DNA from: CAYWMY01 sp046352935
Lineage (GTDB): Bacteria > Pseudomonadota > Gammaproteobacteria > Steroidobacterales > Steroidobacteraceae
Direction of reading: 5' to 3'
Assembly: GCA_046352935.1 (NCBI GenBank)
Contig: JAXMGR010000002.1
Span: 207,674 to 271,673 of the forward strand
DNA length: 64,000 bases
Every line of letters starts with the position of its first letter. Positions within the stretch are counted from its first letter, which is position 1. A program made the translations under genes and the position numbers. The notes under the pieces are model-generated. The model saw only the letters and a list, made by a program, of their open reading frames with translations, was not told the origin of the DNA and made no database searches. Positions 1 through 7,419 of this stretch are shown in pieces.

Positions 1-1847
1 CGCGGCATCTCCGCATTCGGCATGAAGTCCTCCGAGACACGCAGCGCGCCGGCGGCTCCCGGCGCCTTCACCAGCAACACCGGGCGCGTGCGGACATACG
101 CATTGCTCCAGGTTCCACCGGCGACGGCGCGGGTCGAAGTGTCCTCGACGGGCCCCACGATCCCGTGGTCGGACACGACGACGATCCGGGTGTTGTCGTA
201 GACGCCGGCCCGCTTCAGGAAATCCATGTAGTCGGCCACGGCCAGCAGCGCGCAGCGGGCCGTGATCGAGTGCTGCAGCGAGAAGAGACTCGCATGACCG
301 CGGCGACGGACCTCCTCGCTCGCCATCTGCAGCCGCGACCGCTGCGGGATGCAGTCCTCGCCCATGTAGTAGGGCTCGTGCGGCAGGATGTTCGAGATGA
401 AATTGAAGTTCGGCTCGGCCGCGCCGGTCATCGACAGGTCGTCGAGCGCGGTGAGTTCGGCCCACTCCCGGAAGGTCGTGCCCGCCGAGTGGTCGAGGAA
501 CGGCCGCCAGGGCCCCTTCGTGAACAGAACCTCCTTCGTGGCGTAGGGCAGCCCGCGCATCGAGGCGAGCAGCACGAGCAGATCCGCGTAATTCGCCTTC
601 GAGAGGTCGCTCAGCGGGAACTGCATCCGCCGCGCGCGCTCCTGGACGACCGACAGCGGGATGTGAGTGCAGAAGACGCCGTCCATCTGCAGGAAACGGC
701 AGTCACCCTGCATCGTGAAGCCCAGTCCGCGGGGATTGACGACGTTGACGCGGTAGCCCTTCCTCGAGAAGTTGTACGGCAGGATCGAGAACGCCTCGAC
801 CGACAGATCGCGCAGCGGCCCGTGGCGGGCGTTCATCTCGACCGGCAGGTAGTCGTAACCGCCGAGCATGGGGTGCACGCCGGCGATGGAGTTCTCGCCG
901 GCCGACACCGTGCGTGGATACCAGACGAATCCTGACAGGCGCTGCGCGAGGCCCGGATCGGTCTCGACGATCTTCTCGACATAGGACCCCATGAAACGGT
1001 CCAGGAAGATCACGAGCACGTTGTGCCGGGTCGTCGAGAATCGCAGCGGCTGGATTGCGGCGCGCCCGGCCCCGTCGCCGCCACCCTCGCCGCCGTCCCC
1101 GTCGCGAAGAACGCTCACACCGGCGACGACACCCAGCGAGATGTCCACCAGCAGGATCGCGATGGCGATCCCGCGACCACCGAGACGCCGAACGGCCGCC
1201 AGCACGGCGAACACGGCCCCGACGACCGCCACGGCGTCCACGGCGGTGCGCAGCACGAGCGACGCAGTGGAGATCGGTATCTGCTCGAAGGCCAGGCCCG
1301 ACATCGATGGATAGCCGAAGGGCAGCGCGTAGGAGTACACGAGGGCGACGGCGAGCGCAGCGAGCGCCAGCAGTGCGAGCGCCGTCCGCATCCTGGGCGT
1401 GACGACCAGCGCGTAGGTCGCCGCCGCGACGTACACGACGACCATCGCATCCCGGGCGTTCACGGACGCGAGGTAGCCGAGGTGCAGGCTGATCTCGCCG
1501 GGCGAGGTCAGGAATGTCGTGACCGGCAGGCACAGGAACACCAGCCCCGCCAGCGTCGCGACCGAGAGCAGGTAGATCGCGAATCGCCACTTCCCCAGCG
1601 CATCGCCGGCCTGCCGGAGCCCGTCGCCCTGCAGGGCAGTGGATGCGAGCACTGCCGCGAGGCCCACGGCGGGCAGCGCCCAGGCACCGCAGGCGGCCCA
1701 GAGCGTCACCGCAGCCATGAAGGACACGATCGCGACGCCGCAGGCGACGCGCAGGGACGGCGACTGCCCCGCGTCGGGCGAGCTCAGACTGCGGAACACC
1801 AGCCGGAACACGAACAGGTCGACGAGGAACAGTGCCAGCACCAGCAT
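1..1847 (-). CDS. Membrane alkaline-phosphatase/sulfatase-superfamily enzyme (partial, C-terminus outside window)
   Basis: The frame opens at an ATG ten bases after the stop of the YidC-like gene and stays open to the window edge (615 codons), so the C-terminus is missing. About seven hydrophobic segments fill the first ~250 residues, followed by a large soluble domain that should face the periplasm. The domain has the superfamily hallmarks: a metal-binding Asp in VLVIFLDRF near residue 275, a Ser/Thr-containing loop (VSAGENSIAG, near 314) where the nucleophile is expected, and VVVSDHG near 557. This is the layout of LTA synthases, phosphoglycerol transferases and phosphoethanolamine transferases; the exact substrate cannot be read. 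It is the last gene of a tight three-gene set with a CDP-glycerol glycerophosphotransferase-like enzyme, so a phosphoglycerol substrate is a reasonable inference. A true sulfatase is unlikely, because the CxPSR formylglycine motif is not seen. Confidence 0.8.
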   Translation of the reverse strand, partial: MLVLALFLVDLFVFRLVFRSLSSPDAGQSPSLRVACGVAIVSFMAAVTLWAACGAWALPAVGLAAVLASTALQGDGLRQAGDALGKWRFAIYLLSVATLAGLVFLCLPVTTFLTSPGEISLHLGYLASVNARDAMVVVYVAAATYALVVTPRMRTALALLALAALAVALVYSYALPFGYPSMSGLAFEQIPISTASLVLRTAVDAVAVVGAVFAVLAAVRRLGGRGIAIAILLVDISLGVVAGVSVLRDGDGGEGGGDGAGRAAIQPLRFSTTRHNVLVIFLDRFMGSYVEKIVETDPGLAQRLSGFVWYPRTVSAGENSIAGVHPMLGGYDYLPVEMNARHGPLRDLSVEAFSILPYNFSRKGYRVNVVNPRGLGFTMQGDCRFLQMDGVFCTHIPLSVVQERARRMQFPLSDLSKANYADLLVLLASMRGLPYATKEVLFTKGPWRPFLDHSAGTTFREWAELTALDDLSMTGAAEPNFNFISNILPHEPYYMGEDCIPQRSRLQMASEEVRRRGHASLFSLQHSITARCALLAVADYMDFLKRAGVYDNTRIVVVSDHGIVGPVEDTSTRAVAGGTWSNAYVRTRPVLLVKAPGAAGALRVSEDFMPNAEMP

Positions 1848-1857
1848 TGCGTGTCGC

Positions 1858-2583
1858 CTAGCGCTGTGCCGCGAGCCGCGACAGCGGCGCCGTGATCCCC
1901 GGCGGCAGCCGTGACAGCACGCGGCGCCCCACGAGATTGCGGATCAGCGAGAAGAGGTTGTTCGTGGTCCAGTACAGCACCAGTCCCGCCGGACTGCGGT
2001 AGAGCAGCACGAGGAAGATCGCGGCCAGCGCGAGTGCCTGCAGGCGCCGACCCCGGTCGTCCACGTAGGAGAACACGGCCCCCACGTTGATCGCGGTCAT
2101 CAGCAGCGGCAGCACATTGACGCCGCCCAGCAGCCCGTCGGGGCGACCGAGATCGGCGATGGGACCGAACGACGCGCCCGCCAGGGCCTCCAGACCGGAG
2201 AGATAGCGATAAACCGTCGCGAACACGAGGATCTGCACGAACAGGTCGGCCGAGCCGAGCAGGTCCGAGATCGGGTGGTAGCGATGCTGGCGGTAGACCG
2301 CGCGGATGTAGAAGTAGCGCTCGCGACCGCGGAAGTGCTTCTTCATCCTGGCGACATCGCTCGCGACCTGCTGCTTGAGGACACGACCCTGCCGCGACCG
2401 CCGCTCCATCTGCGCGTAAACGGGCGCCAGGACGAGATTCAACACGATGCTGAAGCCGATGAGCCGGAATCCCGTGCCCATCGCCTCGGGCAGCCATGAG
2501 ATGACGGCCGCGTAGATGATCATCAGCGGCTGCAGGAACAGGCTGTCGAGCAACGTCAGTGCGCCGCCCACGATCGCCTCCAT
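1858..2583 (-). CDS. YidC/Oxa1-family membrane protein, short paralogue without the periplasmic domain
   Basis: A 241-residue protein made mostly of the conserved YidC core: a first membrane segment around residues 17-33, one around 41-56, a charged cytoplasmic hairpin rich in Arg/Lys, and further segments ending in a motif RSPAGLVLYWTTNNLFSLI that matches the YidC signature near the last membrane helix. The large P1 domain of proteobacterial YidC is absent. At the place of the conserved groove arginine (five residues before a conserved Pro, here Pro54) there is Asn49. The start ATG lies 28 bases inside the end of the glycerophosphotransferase-like gene, implying translational coupling. Its context in a polymer cluster suggests a dedicated helper for a membrane enzyme rather than the housekeeping insertase; that is inference. 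Confidence 0.85.
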   Translation of the reverse strand: MEAIVGGALTLLDSLFLQPLMIIYAAVISWLPEAMGTGFRLIGFSIVLNLVLAPVYAQMERRSRQGRVLKQQVASDVARMKKHFRGRERYFYIRAVYRQHRYHPISDLLGSADLFVQILVFATVYRYLSGLEALAGASFGPIADLGRPDGLLGGVNVLPLLMTAINVGAVFSYVDDRGRRLQALALAAIFLVLLYRSPAGLVLYWTTNNLFSLIRNLVGRRVLSRLPPGITAPLSRLAAQR

Positions 2584-3881
2584 CCGGAAGCCTTCGAGCC
2601 GGAGCCTGCCTGCGCGAGCGCCTGCTCCCGTGCAAAGATCTCCGCCAGCTGACGGGCGGCGACTTCGCTCGCACAACCGAAGTTGTAGACGAGCTGTGCG
2701 CGCACTTCGGCGATCCGGCCGGGCGAATACCCGGCGAGCGTCCTGCCGATGTGATCGACGATGCGCGGCATCTCCGCGGGCGCCACGGGGACGATGAACT
2801 CGCTGCAGCGCTCCTTGAGTTCGCTGTCGCCGCCGAGCACCTCGCCCTCGAGGCCGCCCATCGCCAGCTTGCGGTCGATGATGAGGACGGGCCGTTCGTG
2901 GATGAACGCGAACTCGTGCGTGATGCCGGAGATGTCGCTGAGCAGCACGTGTGCGCGCGACATCGCGGCCGCGGGCGTCCTGCCGGTGTCGACCTCCACG
3001 CCCTCCAGCGCCAGGATCCTCGCGTAGAGTTCGGGCTGCGACACGCGCATCTGCGGATGGGGGCGCACGATGACGTGGTAGTGGCGGGCGATGTCGGCGA
3101 CGAAGTCGGTGCCGAAGGCATCGAACATGCTGAGCGGACCCCAGCTCGGCGCCACCAGCACGACCGGCTCACCGGATGGCGGAGGGGCCTCGCGACGGCG
3201 CCGGATCAGTTCCTCCCAGTGCGGGATGCCGGTTTCCAGGAGCTGCTTCGGCGACTGCCCGCGGATCGACTCCATCCTGCGGATGTTGTGCTTCAGGATC
3301 TCGCCACAGCACAGCACCGTGTCGAAATAGTCGTAGGCGTAGGGCCGCACGTAGCGCGACTCGCCGAGCGAGTGCTGGATGATCGCGTAGTGGCGCACTC
3401 GCCGCGAGCGACGGAACGTCATGACGTCGAGCTGTGGTGTCGTCGTGACCAGCAGCGTGGCCTCCACGTTGTTGAGGTAGGCATAGCCGACCATTCCCGG
3501 CGCGATCGCACGGTGCGTCACGCCGTCCGGCAACGCCTCGAACGACGCATCGCGCTCGTACATCGTGAAGAACGTGGGCCCGATGCCCTGCCGGACCAGC
3601 TCCCTCACCACCGGCAGGAAGGTGATTTCGTAGCGCGGGTCCTCGCAGTGGATCGCGACGTCGCAGCGCTGGTCCCTGTGCCGCATCCGGAAGACGAGGT
3701 CGACCGCACGGTAGTACAGACTGCGTGCCGCGAAATAGATCGAAACGATGATGCCGCTGATGACGTAGAAGAGCGCACTGCCGGTACCCGGATCGATGTA
3801 GGCGGCGGCAGGCGAGGCCTGCAGGCACAGCCAGAGCCCGACCGGCACGAGGCCGGATGCCGATGCAGCCCGCATGTGCAT
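2556..3881 (-). CDS. CDP-glycerol:polyglycerophosphate glycerophosphotransferase-like protein
   Basis: The protein has 441 residues from ATG 3881. An upstream GTG at 3911 in the same frame and an ATG at 3875 are alternatives. ATG 3881 is preferred because the preceding frame ends in a TGATG junction there. A signal- or anchor-like N-terminus is followed by a second hydrophobic stretch, then a Glyphos_transf-type GT-B domain. Visible motifs are YHVIVRPHPQM (the HxxxxRxHP-type motif of TagB/TagF enzymes) and DISGITHEFAFIHERPVLI (the donor-site DxS...F...RP motif). Family members transfer glycerol phosphate from CDP-glycerol to wall teichoic acid or, in Gram-negatives, to capsule or O-antigen. 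It is coupled to the YidC paralogue downstream. The acceptor is unknown. Confidence 0.82.
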   Translation of the reverse strand: MHMRAASASGLVPVGLWLCLQASPAAAYIDPGTGSALFYVISGIIVSIYFAARSLYYRAVDLVFRMRHRDQRCDVAIHCEDPRYEITFLPVVRELVRQGIGPTFFTMYERDASFEALPDGVTHRAIAPGMVGYAYLNNVEATLLVTTTPQLDVMTFRRSRRVRHYAIIQHSLGESRYVRPYAYDYFDTVLCCGEILKHNIRRMESIRGQSPKQLLETGIPHWEELIRRRREAPPPSGEPVVLVAPSWGPLSMFDAFGTDFVADIARHYHVIVRPHPQMRVSQPELYARILALEGVEVDTGRTPAAAMSRAHVLLSDISGITHEFAFIHERPVLIIDRKLAMGGLEGEVLGGDSELKERCSEFIVPVAPAEMPRIVDHIGRTLAGYSPGRIAEVRAQLVYNFGCASEVAARQLAEIFAREQALAQAGSGSKASGWRRSWAAH

Positions 3882-4134
3882 CACGCCCGGCGGCGCCCCT
3901 TGGAATGACACTGTACGGTGCCGAACGCGGTCTCGGGATCGTCCGGGTACACATGGTCCACGGCCGTCACCTCGAAGTGGCGCACGAGCAGCGCATGCGT
4001 CTCAGGAACCGTGCGGTGCTTCGATGCACAGCCGCCACGGCCCGCGGATCGATGCCGCGTATCAGCCCCTCGGCGACGATGTTCAGGTGTCCGCGGTGCA
4101 GGATGTCGGACACGCCGGTTGTATGGATTCGCAT
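3881..4134 (-). pseudogene. Possible remnant of a cytidylyltransferase (TagD/GCT-like) gene, truncated and frameshifted
   Basis: From ATG 4134 the translation begins MRIHTTGVSDILHRGHLNIV, which closely follows the nucleotidyltransferase signature (TxGxFDxLHxGHxxLL) used by glycerol-3-phosphate cytidylyltransferases. Similarity fades after about 25 residues and the frame stops at 3967. A second frame then continues (including HVYPDDPETAF) and ends in TGATG, exactly on the start of the next gene. The whole stretch codes for only ~84 residues, whereas the family needs ~130. A TagD-type enzyme would make the CDP-glycerol used by its downstream neighbour, so context supports the call. A short unrelated peptide is still possible. 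Confidence 0.45.
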
Positions 4135-4587
4135 GTGCGCACAGCTCTCGCTTCGGGCGCCCGTTCGCGACGGACGACGTGCCGGCATTAAGTCATAACG
4201 CAATTGACCATAACGTGAAGGTTCTCACAGGACAATCGATCCACCGATCTCCGTGCGGGAGGATCTCCGGTCGAACGACCGGCTCATTGGTGGTTCGCCT
4301 GTCAGTCGCTGGCGGCCGGATGCCTTCACGCTGCCGTCGCCGGCGCAGTGCCGATGACCTGCGGAGGCGCGTAGCCGATCGCCGACAAGGAGCGACGCGG
4401 AACGTCCGGAAGTGACGCGGCGCGTCACACGCGGCCCGGACAGCCGTTGCCGCGGCTGTAGCGCCGCGAGCGCAAGCCCCTGTTATTCATGGGGAAGAAT
4501 CCGGAGCACGCCTTGGCACGCTAGTTGCTTATAGGTCCCGGACGGCGTCTGGCGCCGCCATCCTCAACCCCTCAGGAGTCTCTGGAC
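4135..4587. other. Intergenic region between the polymer cluster and pilA
   Basis: No gene is recognised here. It holds a relatively AT-rich patch at 4190-4240 with a direct repeat CATAACG at 4194-4200 and 4209-4215 (15-base period), which could be an operator or part of the promoter for the leftward cluster. The sigma-54 promoter of pilA lies at its right end. The remaining bases show nothing I can interpret. Confidence 0.5.
4514..4528 (+). promoter_or_regulatory. Sigma-54 (RpoN) promoter of pilA
   Basis: TGGCAC-N5-TTGC is an exact match to the -24/-12 consensus, with GG at 4515-4516 and GC at 4527-4528. The expected start of transcription is near 4540, giving a leader of about 48 bases before the pilA ATG. 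PilS/PilR-RpoN control of pilin genes is well established in gammaproteobacteria. The activator genes are not in the window. Confidence 0.88.
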
Positions 4588-5118
4588 ATGATGAAGCACG
4601 TACAGAAGGGCTTCACGCTCATCGAACTGATGATCGTGGTGGCCATCATCGGCATCCTGGCCGCGATCGCGATCCCGGCCTATCAGGACTACACCATCCG
4701 CTCGCAGGTCACGGAAGGCCTGAACCTCGCGGGTGACATCAAGGCGGGCGTGGCCGAGTGGTATTCGAACACGGGCAACTGGCCGACCAGCCTCACGGAA
4801 CTCGGCGTCGGCGTTGGCTCGGCCGGCGGCTCGGGTGACCCGACTGCCAAGACCGGCAAGTACGTCTCGCAGATCAATGTCAGCGACGGCGTGATCACGA
4901 TCACCTTCGGCAAGGACGCCAACGATGCGATCGGCAATCCGCCCAAGACGCTGACGCTCAAGCCGGGCGTGAACACCAACGGCGACGTGGTGTGGGTCTG
5001 CGGCAACGCGGACAATCCGGCCGGCTCCATCACCATGTCGAGCGGCAGCGGCGCGACGACCGTGCTGGACAAGTACCTGCCCGCTTCGTGCCGCTCGGGC
5101 TTCGGCGGCAACAGCTAA
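4588..5118 (+). CDS. pilA: Type IV major pilin
   Basis: A 176-residue prepilin. It has a short positively charged leader MMKHVQKG, processed by PilD before Phe9, then FTLIELMIVVAIIGILAAIA with the invariant Glu at +5 of the mature protein. A globular domain follows, with a C-terminal Cys138/Cys168 pair that would form the disulfide loop. AGGAG at 4573-4577 places the start at the first of two adjacent ATGs; the in-frame ORF upstream of it is not needed. The gene stands alone between a sigma-54 promoter and a UUCG-loop terminator, as expected for a strongly expressed major pilin. Function: subunit of the type IV pilus fibre, for twitching, adhesion and DNA uptake. Confidence 0.95.
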   Translation: MMKHVQKGFTLIELMIVVAIIGILAAIAIPAYQDYTIRSQVTEGLNLAGDIKAGVAEWYSNTGNWPTSLTELGVGVGSAGGSGDPTAKTGKYVSQINVSDGVITITFGKDANDAIGNPPKTLTLKPGVNTNGDVVWVCGNADNPAGSITMSSGSGATTVLDKYLPASCRSGFGGNS

Positions 5119-5149
5119 GCGCTGCTGCGACCGAAACTTCGGCAAAATG

Positions 5150-5176
5150 GAGGCCCCTCTTCGGAGGGGCCTCTTT
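5150..5176 (+). terminator. Rho-independent terminator of pilA
   Basis: A perfect 10-bp stem (GAGGCCCCTC / GAGGGGCCTC) closes a TTCG tetraloop and is followed by TTT and a pyrimidine stretch. It starts 31 bases after the pilA stop. It should isolate pilA transcription from the sulfatase-like gene that follows. Confidence 0.92.
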
Positions 5177-5200
5177 CCTCGTAGAGGCGGGACACCCACG

Positions 5201-7255
5201 ATGCTCTGGACGAAGCGAGACCACAACAAGACCGGACAGCCGTCCCGCTGGCAGGGACTGCCGCTCGGCATCCTTCTGGGCCTCGCGTTCCTGCTACTGA
5301 CCGCCGGCCGTTCCTCCATCGACCTCTTCTCGACCGTGCGCTCGGATCGCGTGCTGGTCGCCCTGATCCACTCTGGAACCGCGAGCACAGTCGTCGTCGG
5401 CCAGATCGTCTTCCACGTTGCCGTGCTGCTGACGTTGCACGCGCTGCTCGGCCTGCTGGCCTTCGCAATGGCGCGACTGACCGAACGCGGCTGCGGGCCG
5501 ATCGCGGGGCGTCGCGCCCTCGTGTCGGGATGGTTCTGCCTGATCGGCGCGTGGATCCTGCTCACCAACATCCAGCTGTACCCTTCCACGACGCACAGCT
5601 CGCCCGGGACCTGGTTGCGTGCCGACTGGCACGGCGTCAACACTGCGAACAGCCTGGGAGCCGCGATTCTCGCGCTCATCGGCAGCGTGCTGTGGCGACT
5701 TCGCGGCACCGTACGCAATCTTCAGTCCCTGCGTCGGGCCGCCGTCCCCGTCGGGGCCACGGCGCTCGCTGCGGTGCTGGCCACCTATGGATTCCACACG
5801 CCGGAAAGCCGGGCAGCGGCGAATCCGGCCCACCCCAATGTGATCCTGCTCGGAATCGATTCGCTGCGCGCGGATGTCGCGATCAACTCCGGCGGCTTCG
5901 TCGAGACGCCCAACATCAGCGCATTCCTGCAGGACGCGAAGATCCTGACCAACACGACGACTCCGCTCGCCCGGACGTTCCCCTCGTGGATGTCCATTCT
6001 CACGGGCCAGCACCCGGTCTCGACCAATGCGCGGTTCAACCTGATGCCGCGCCGCGAAGTACACGACGGCAACACCATCGGCGACCTGCTGCGCGCGCGC
6101 GGCTACCGCACCATCTACGCGACCGACGAAGTGCGGTTCGCGAACATCGACGCCAGCTACGGCTTCGACCAGACCGTCACACCACGCGTCGGCATCACGG
6201 ATTTCCTGCTCGGCAACGCCAACGACCTGCCGCTGCCGAACCTGTTGTCGTCGCTGCCGATCTCCAGGTGGCTGTTCCCGAGCACCTACGCGAACCGCGC
6301 GGCCTGGGTGACCTACAAGCCCGCGAGCTTCCTGCACAGGCTCGATACCGAGATCCAGCCCGCCGGCCCGACGTTTCTCGCGATCCACCTGACCCTCGCC
6401 CACTGGCCCTATTACTACGGCGGCGTCGAAAAGCCGGTGTTCAGCCCGAGCTGGCGCGAGATGTACGGCCTCGCCGTGCCTGCGGTCGACCGGCAGTTCG
6501 CAGACGTGATGGCGATGCTCCGCCGCAAGGGACTGCTGGACAACGCCATCGTCGTGGTGCTGTCCGATCATGGCGAGGCGCTCGGCAAGCGCAGCGACTC
6601 GATCATGGGCCGCTTCGGAACCCCGGACGAGATCGGCCACTCCATGTGGGGCCACGGCACGAGCGTGCTGAGCCCCAACCAGTTCCAGGTCCTGTTCGCG
6701 TTCCGGGGCTTCGGTGCGGCAGGCCTGCAGGGTCCGGCGCGAATTGATGCGCCGGCATCGCTCGAGGATCTCAAGCCCACCGTGATGGACCTCTTGGGCG
6801 CCAGGCCCGCGGAGATCGGGCCCGTCGACGGCAGATCGCTGCGCGGGATCCTCGAAGGCGGAGCGCCCGGTCCCGAAGTCGTCGACCGGATCCGCTACAC
6901 CGAGACCGACGTGAACACGCCGAAGCTGCTCGCCGGCCAGATCGACGAGAAGGGTCTGATCCGGGAGGCGGCGTCGTTCTACGAGATCGAGCCGTCCCGT
7001 GGCTGGGCGCAGCTGCGCCGCGACAAGCTGCGGATCATCCTCGACCGCAAGGAGCGGGCTGCGATGCAGGGCGATTTCTTGCTCGCGGCCATACCCAGCG
7101 AGACGAAGACCGGTCAATTCGAATACGTGTTCCTGGACCGCAGACTCCCCGTTCCGATGCGGTTCCGCACGCGGCCGGACGAAGCACGCCTGCCTGAAGC
7201 CGCGCATCTCTGGGATGCCCTGCACGCTCGCTTCCACGGCGAACTCGGCGGCTGA
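5201..7255 (+). CDS. Membrane sulfatase/phosphotransferase-superfamily protein next to pilA
   Basis: 684 residues from ATG 5201; the longer frame start lies inside the pilA terminator and is rejected. Four or five membrane segments occupy residues ~20-205. A sulfatase-type domain follows, with LLGIDSLRAD near 218 (metal Asp), ARTFPSWMSILTG near 258 (a Thr/Ser at the nucleophile site, no Cys) and VVVLSDHGEALG near 455 (metal Asp/His). Late residues ~480-485 read GHSMWGHGTS, adding candidate metal ligands. The lack of a formylglycine motif and the membrane anchor resemble phosphoglycerol/phosphoethanolamine transferases more than soluble sulfatases. It sits between pilA and pilB on the same strand, so a role in modifying pilin or surface glycans is an inference. 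It could equally belong with the glycerophosphate cluster across the intergenic region. Confidence 0.8.
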   Translation: MLWTKRDHNKTGQPSRWQGLPLGILLGLAFLLLTAGRSSIDLFSTVRSDRVLVALIHSGTASTVVVGQIVFHVAVLLTLHALLGLLAFAMARLTERGCGPIAGRRALVSGWFCLIGAWILLTNIQLYPSTTHSSPGTWLRADWHGVNTANSLGAAILALIGSVLWRLRGTVRNLQSLRRAAVPVGATALAAVLATYGFHTPESRAAANPAHPNVILLGIDSLRADVAINSGGFVETPNISAFLQDAKILTNTTTPLARTFPSWMSILTGQHPVSTNARFNLMPRREVHDGNTIGDLLRARGYRTIYATDEVRFANIDASYGFDQTVTPRVGITDFLLGNANDLPLPNLLSSLPISRWLFPSTYANRAAWVTYKPASFLHRLDTEIQPAGPTFLAIHLTLAHWPYYYGGVEKPVFSPSWREMYGLAVPAVDRQFADVMAMLRRKGLLDNAIVVVLSDHGEALGKRSDSIMGRFGTPDEIGHSMWGHGTSVLSPNQFQVLFAFRGFGAAGLQGPARIDAPASLEDLKPTVMDLLGARPAEIGPVDGRSLRGILEGGAPGPEVVDRIRYTETDVNTPKLLAGQIDEKGLIREAASFYEIEPSRGWAQLRRDKLRIILDRKERAAMQGDFLLAAIPSETKTGQFEYVFLDRRLPVPMRFRTRPDEARLPEAAHLWDALHARFHGELGG

Positions 7256-7419
7256 CCCTGCCACCTGCATGGGCCGTGCACCGGCCTGTGATGACTGTCA
7301 TCCGCCGCCCCCGCGGCGTATGTGATCATTGGCGCCCCATTTGACAATTGCCGTGCAGGGAGCCCCCGGTACACAATCCGGGCCCTGCGTCCCGCTCCAG
7401 CCCCGGGGTATCTGAACGA

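Noticed and set aside
7341..7377. Possible sigma-70 promoter for pilB (TTGACA at 7341)
   Set aside because: The nearest -10-like sequence lies 23 or more bases away, outside the normal spacing.
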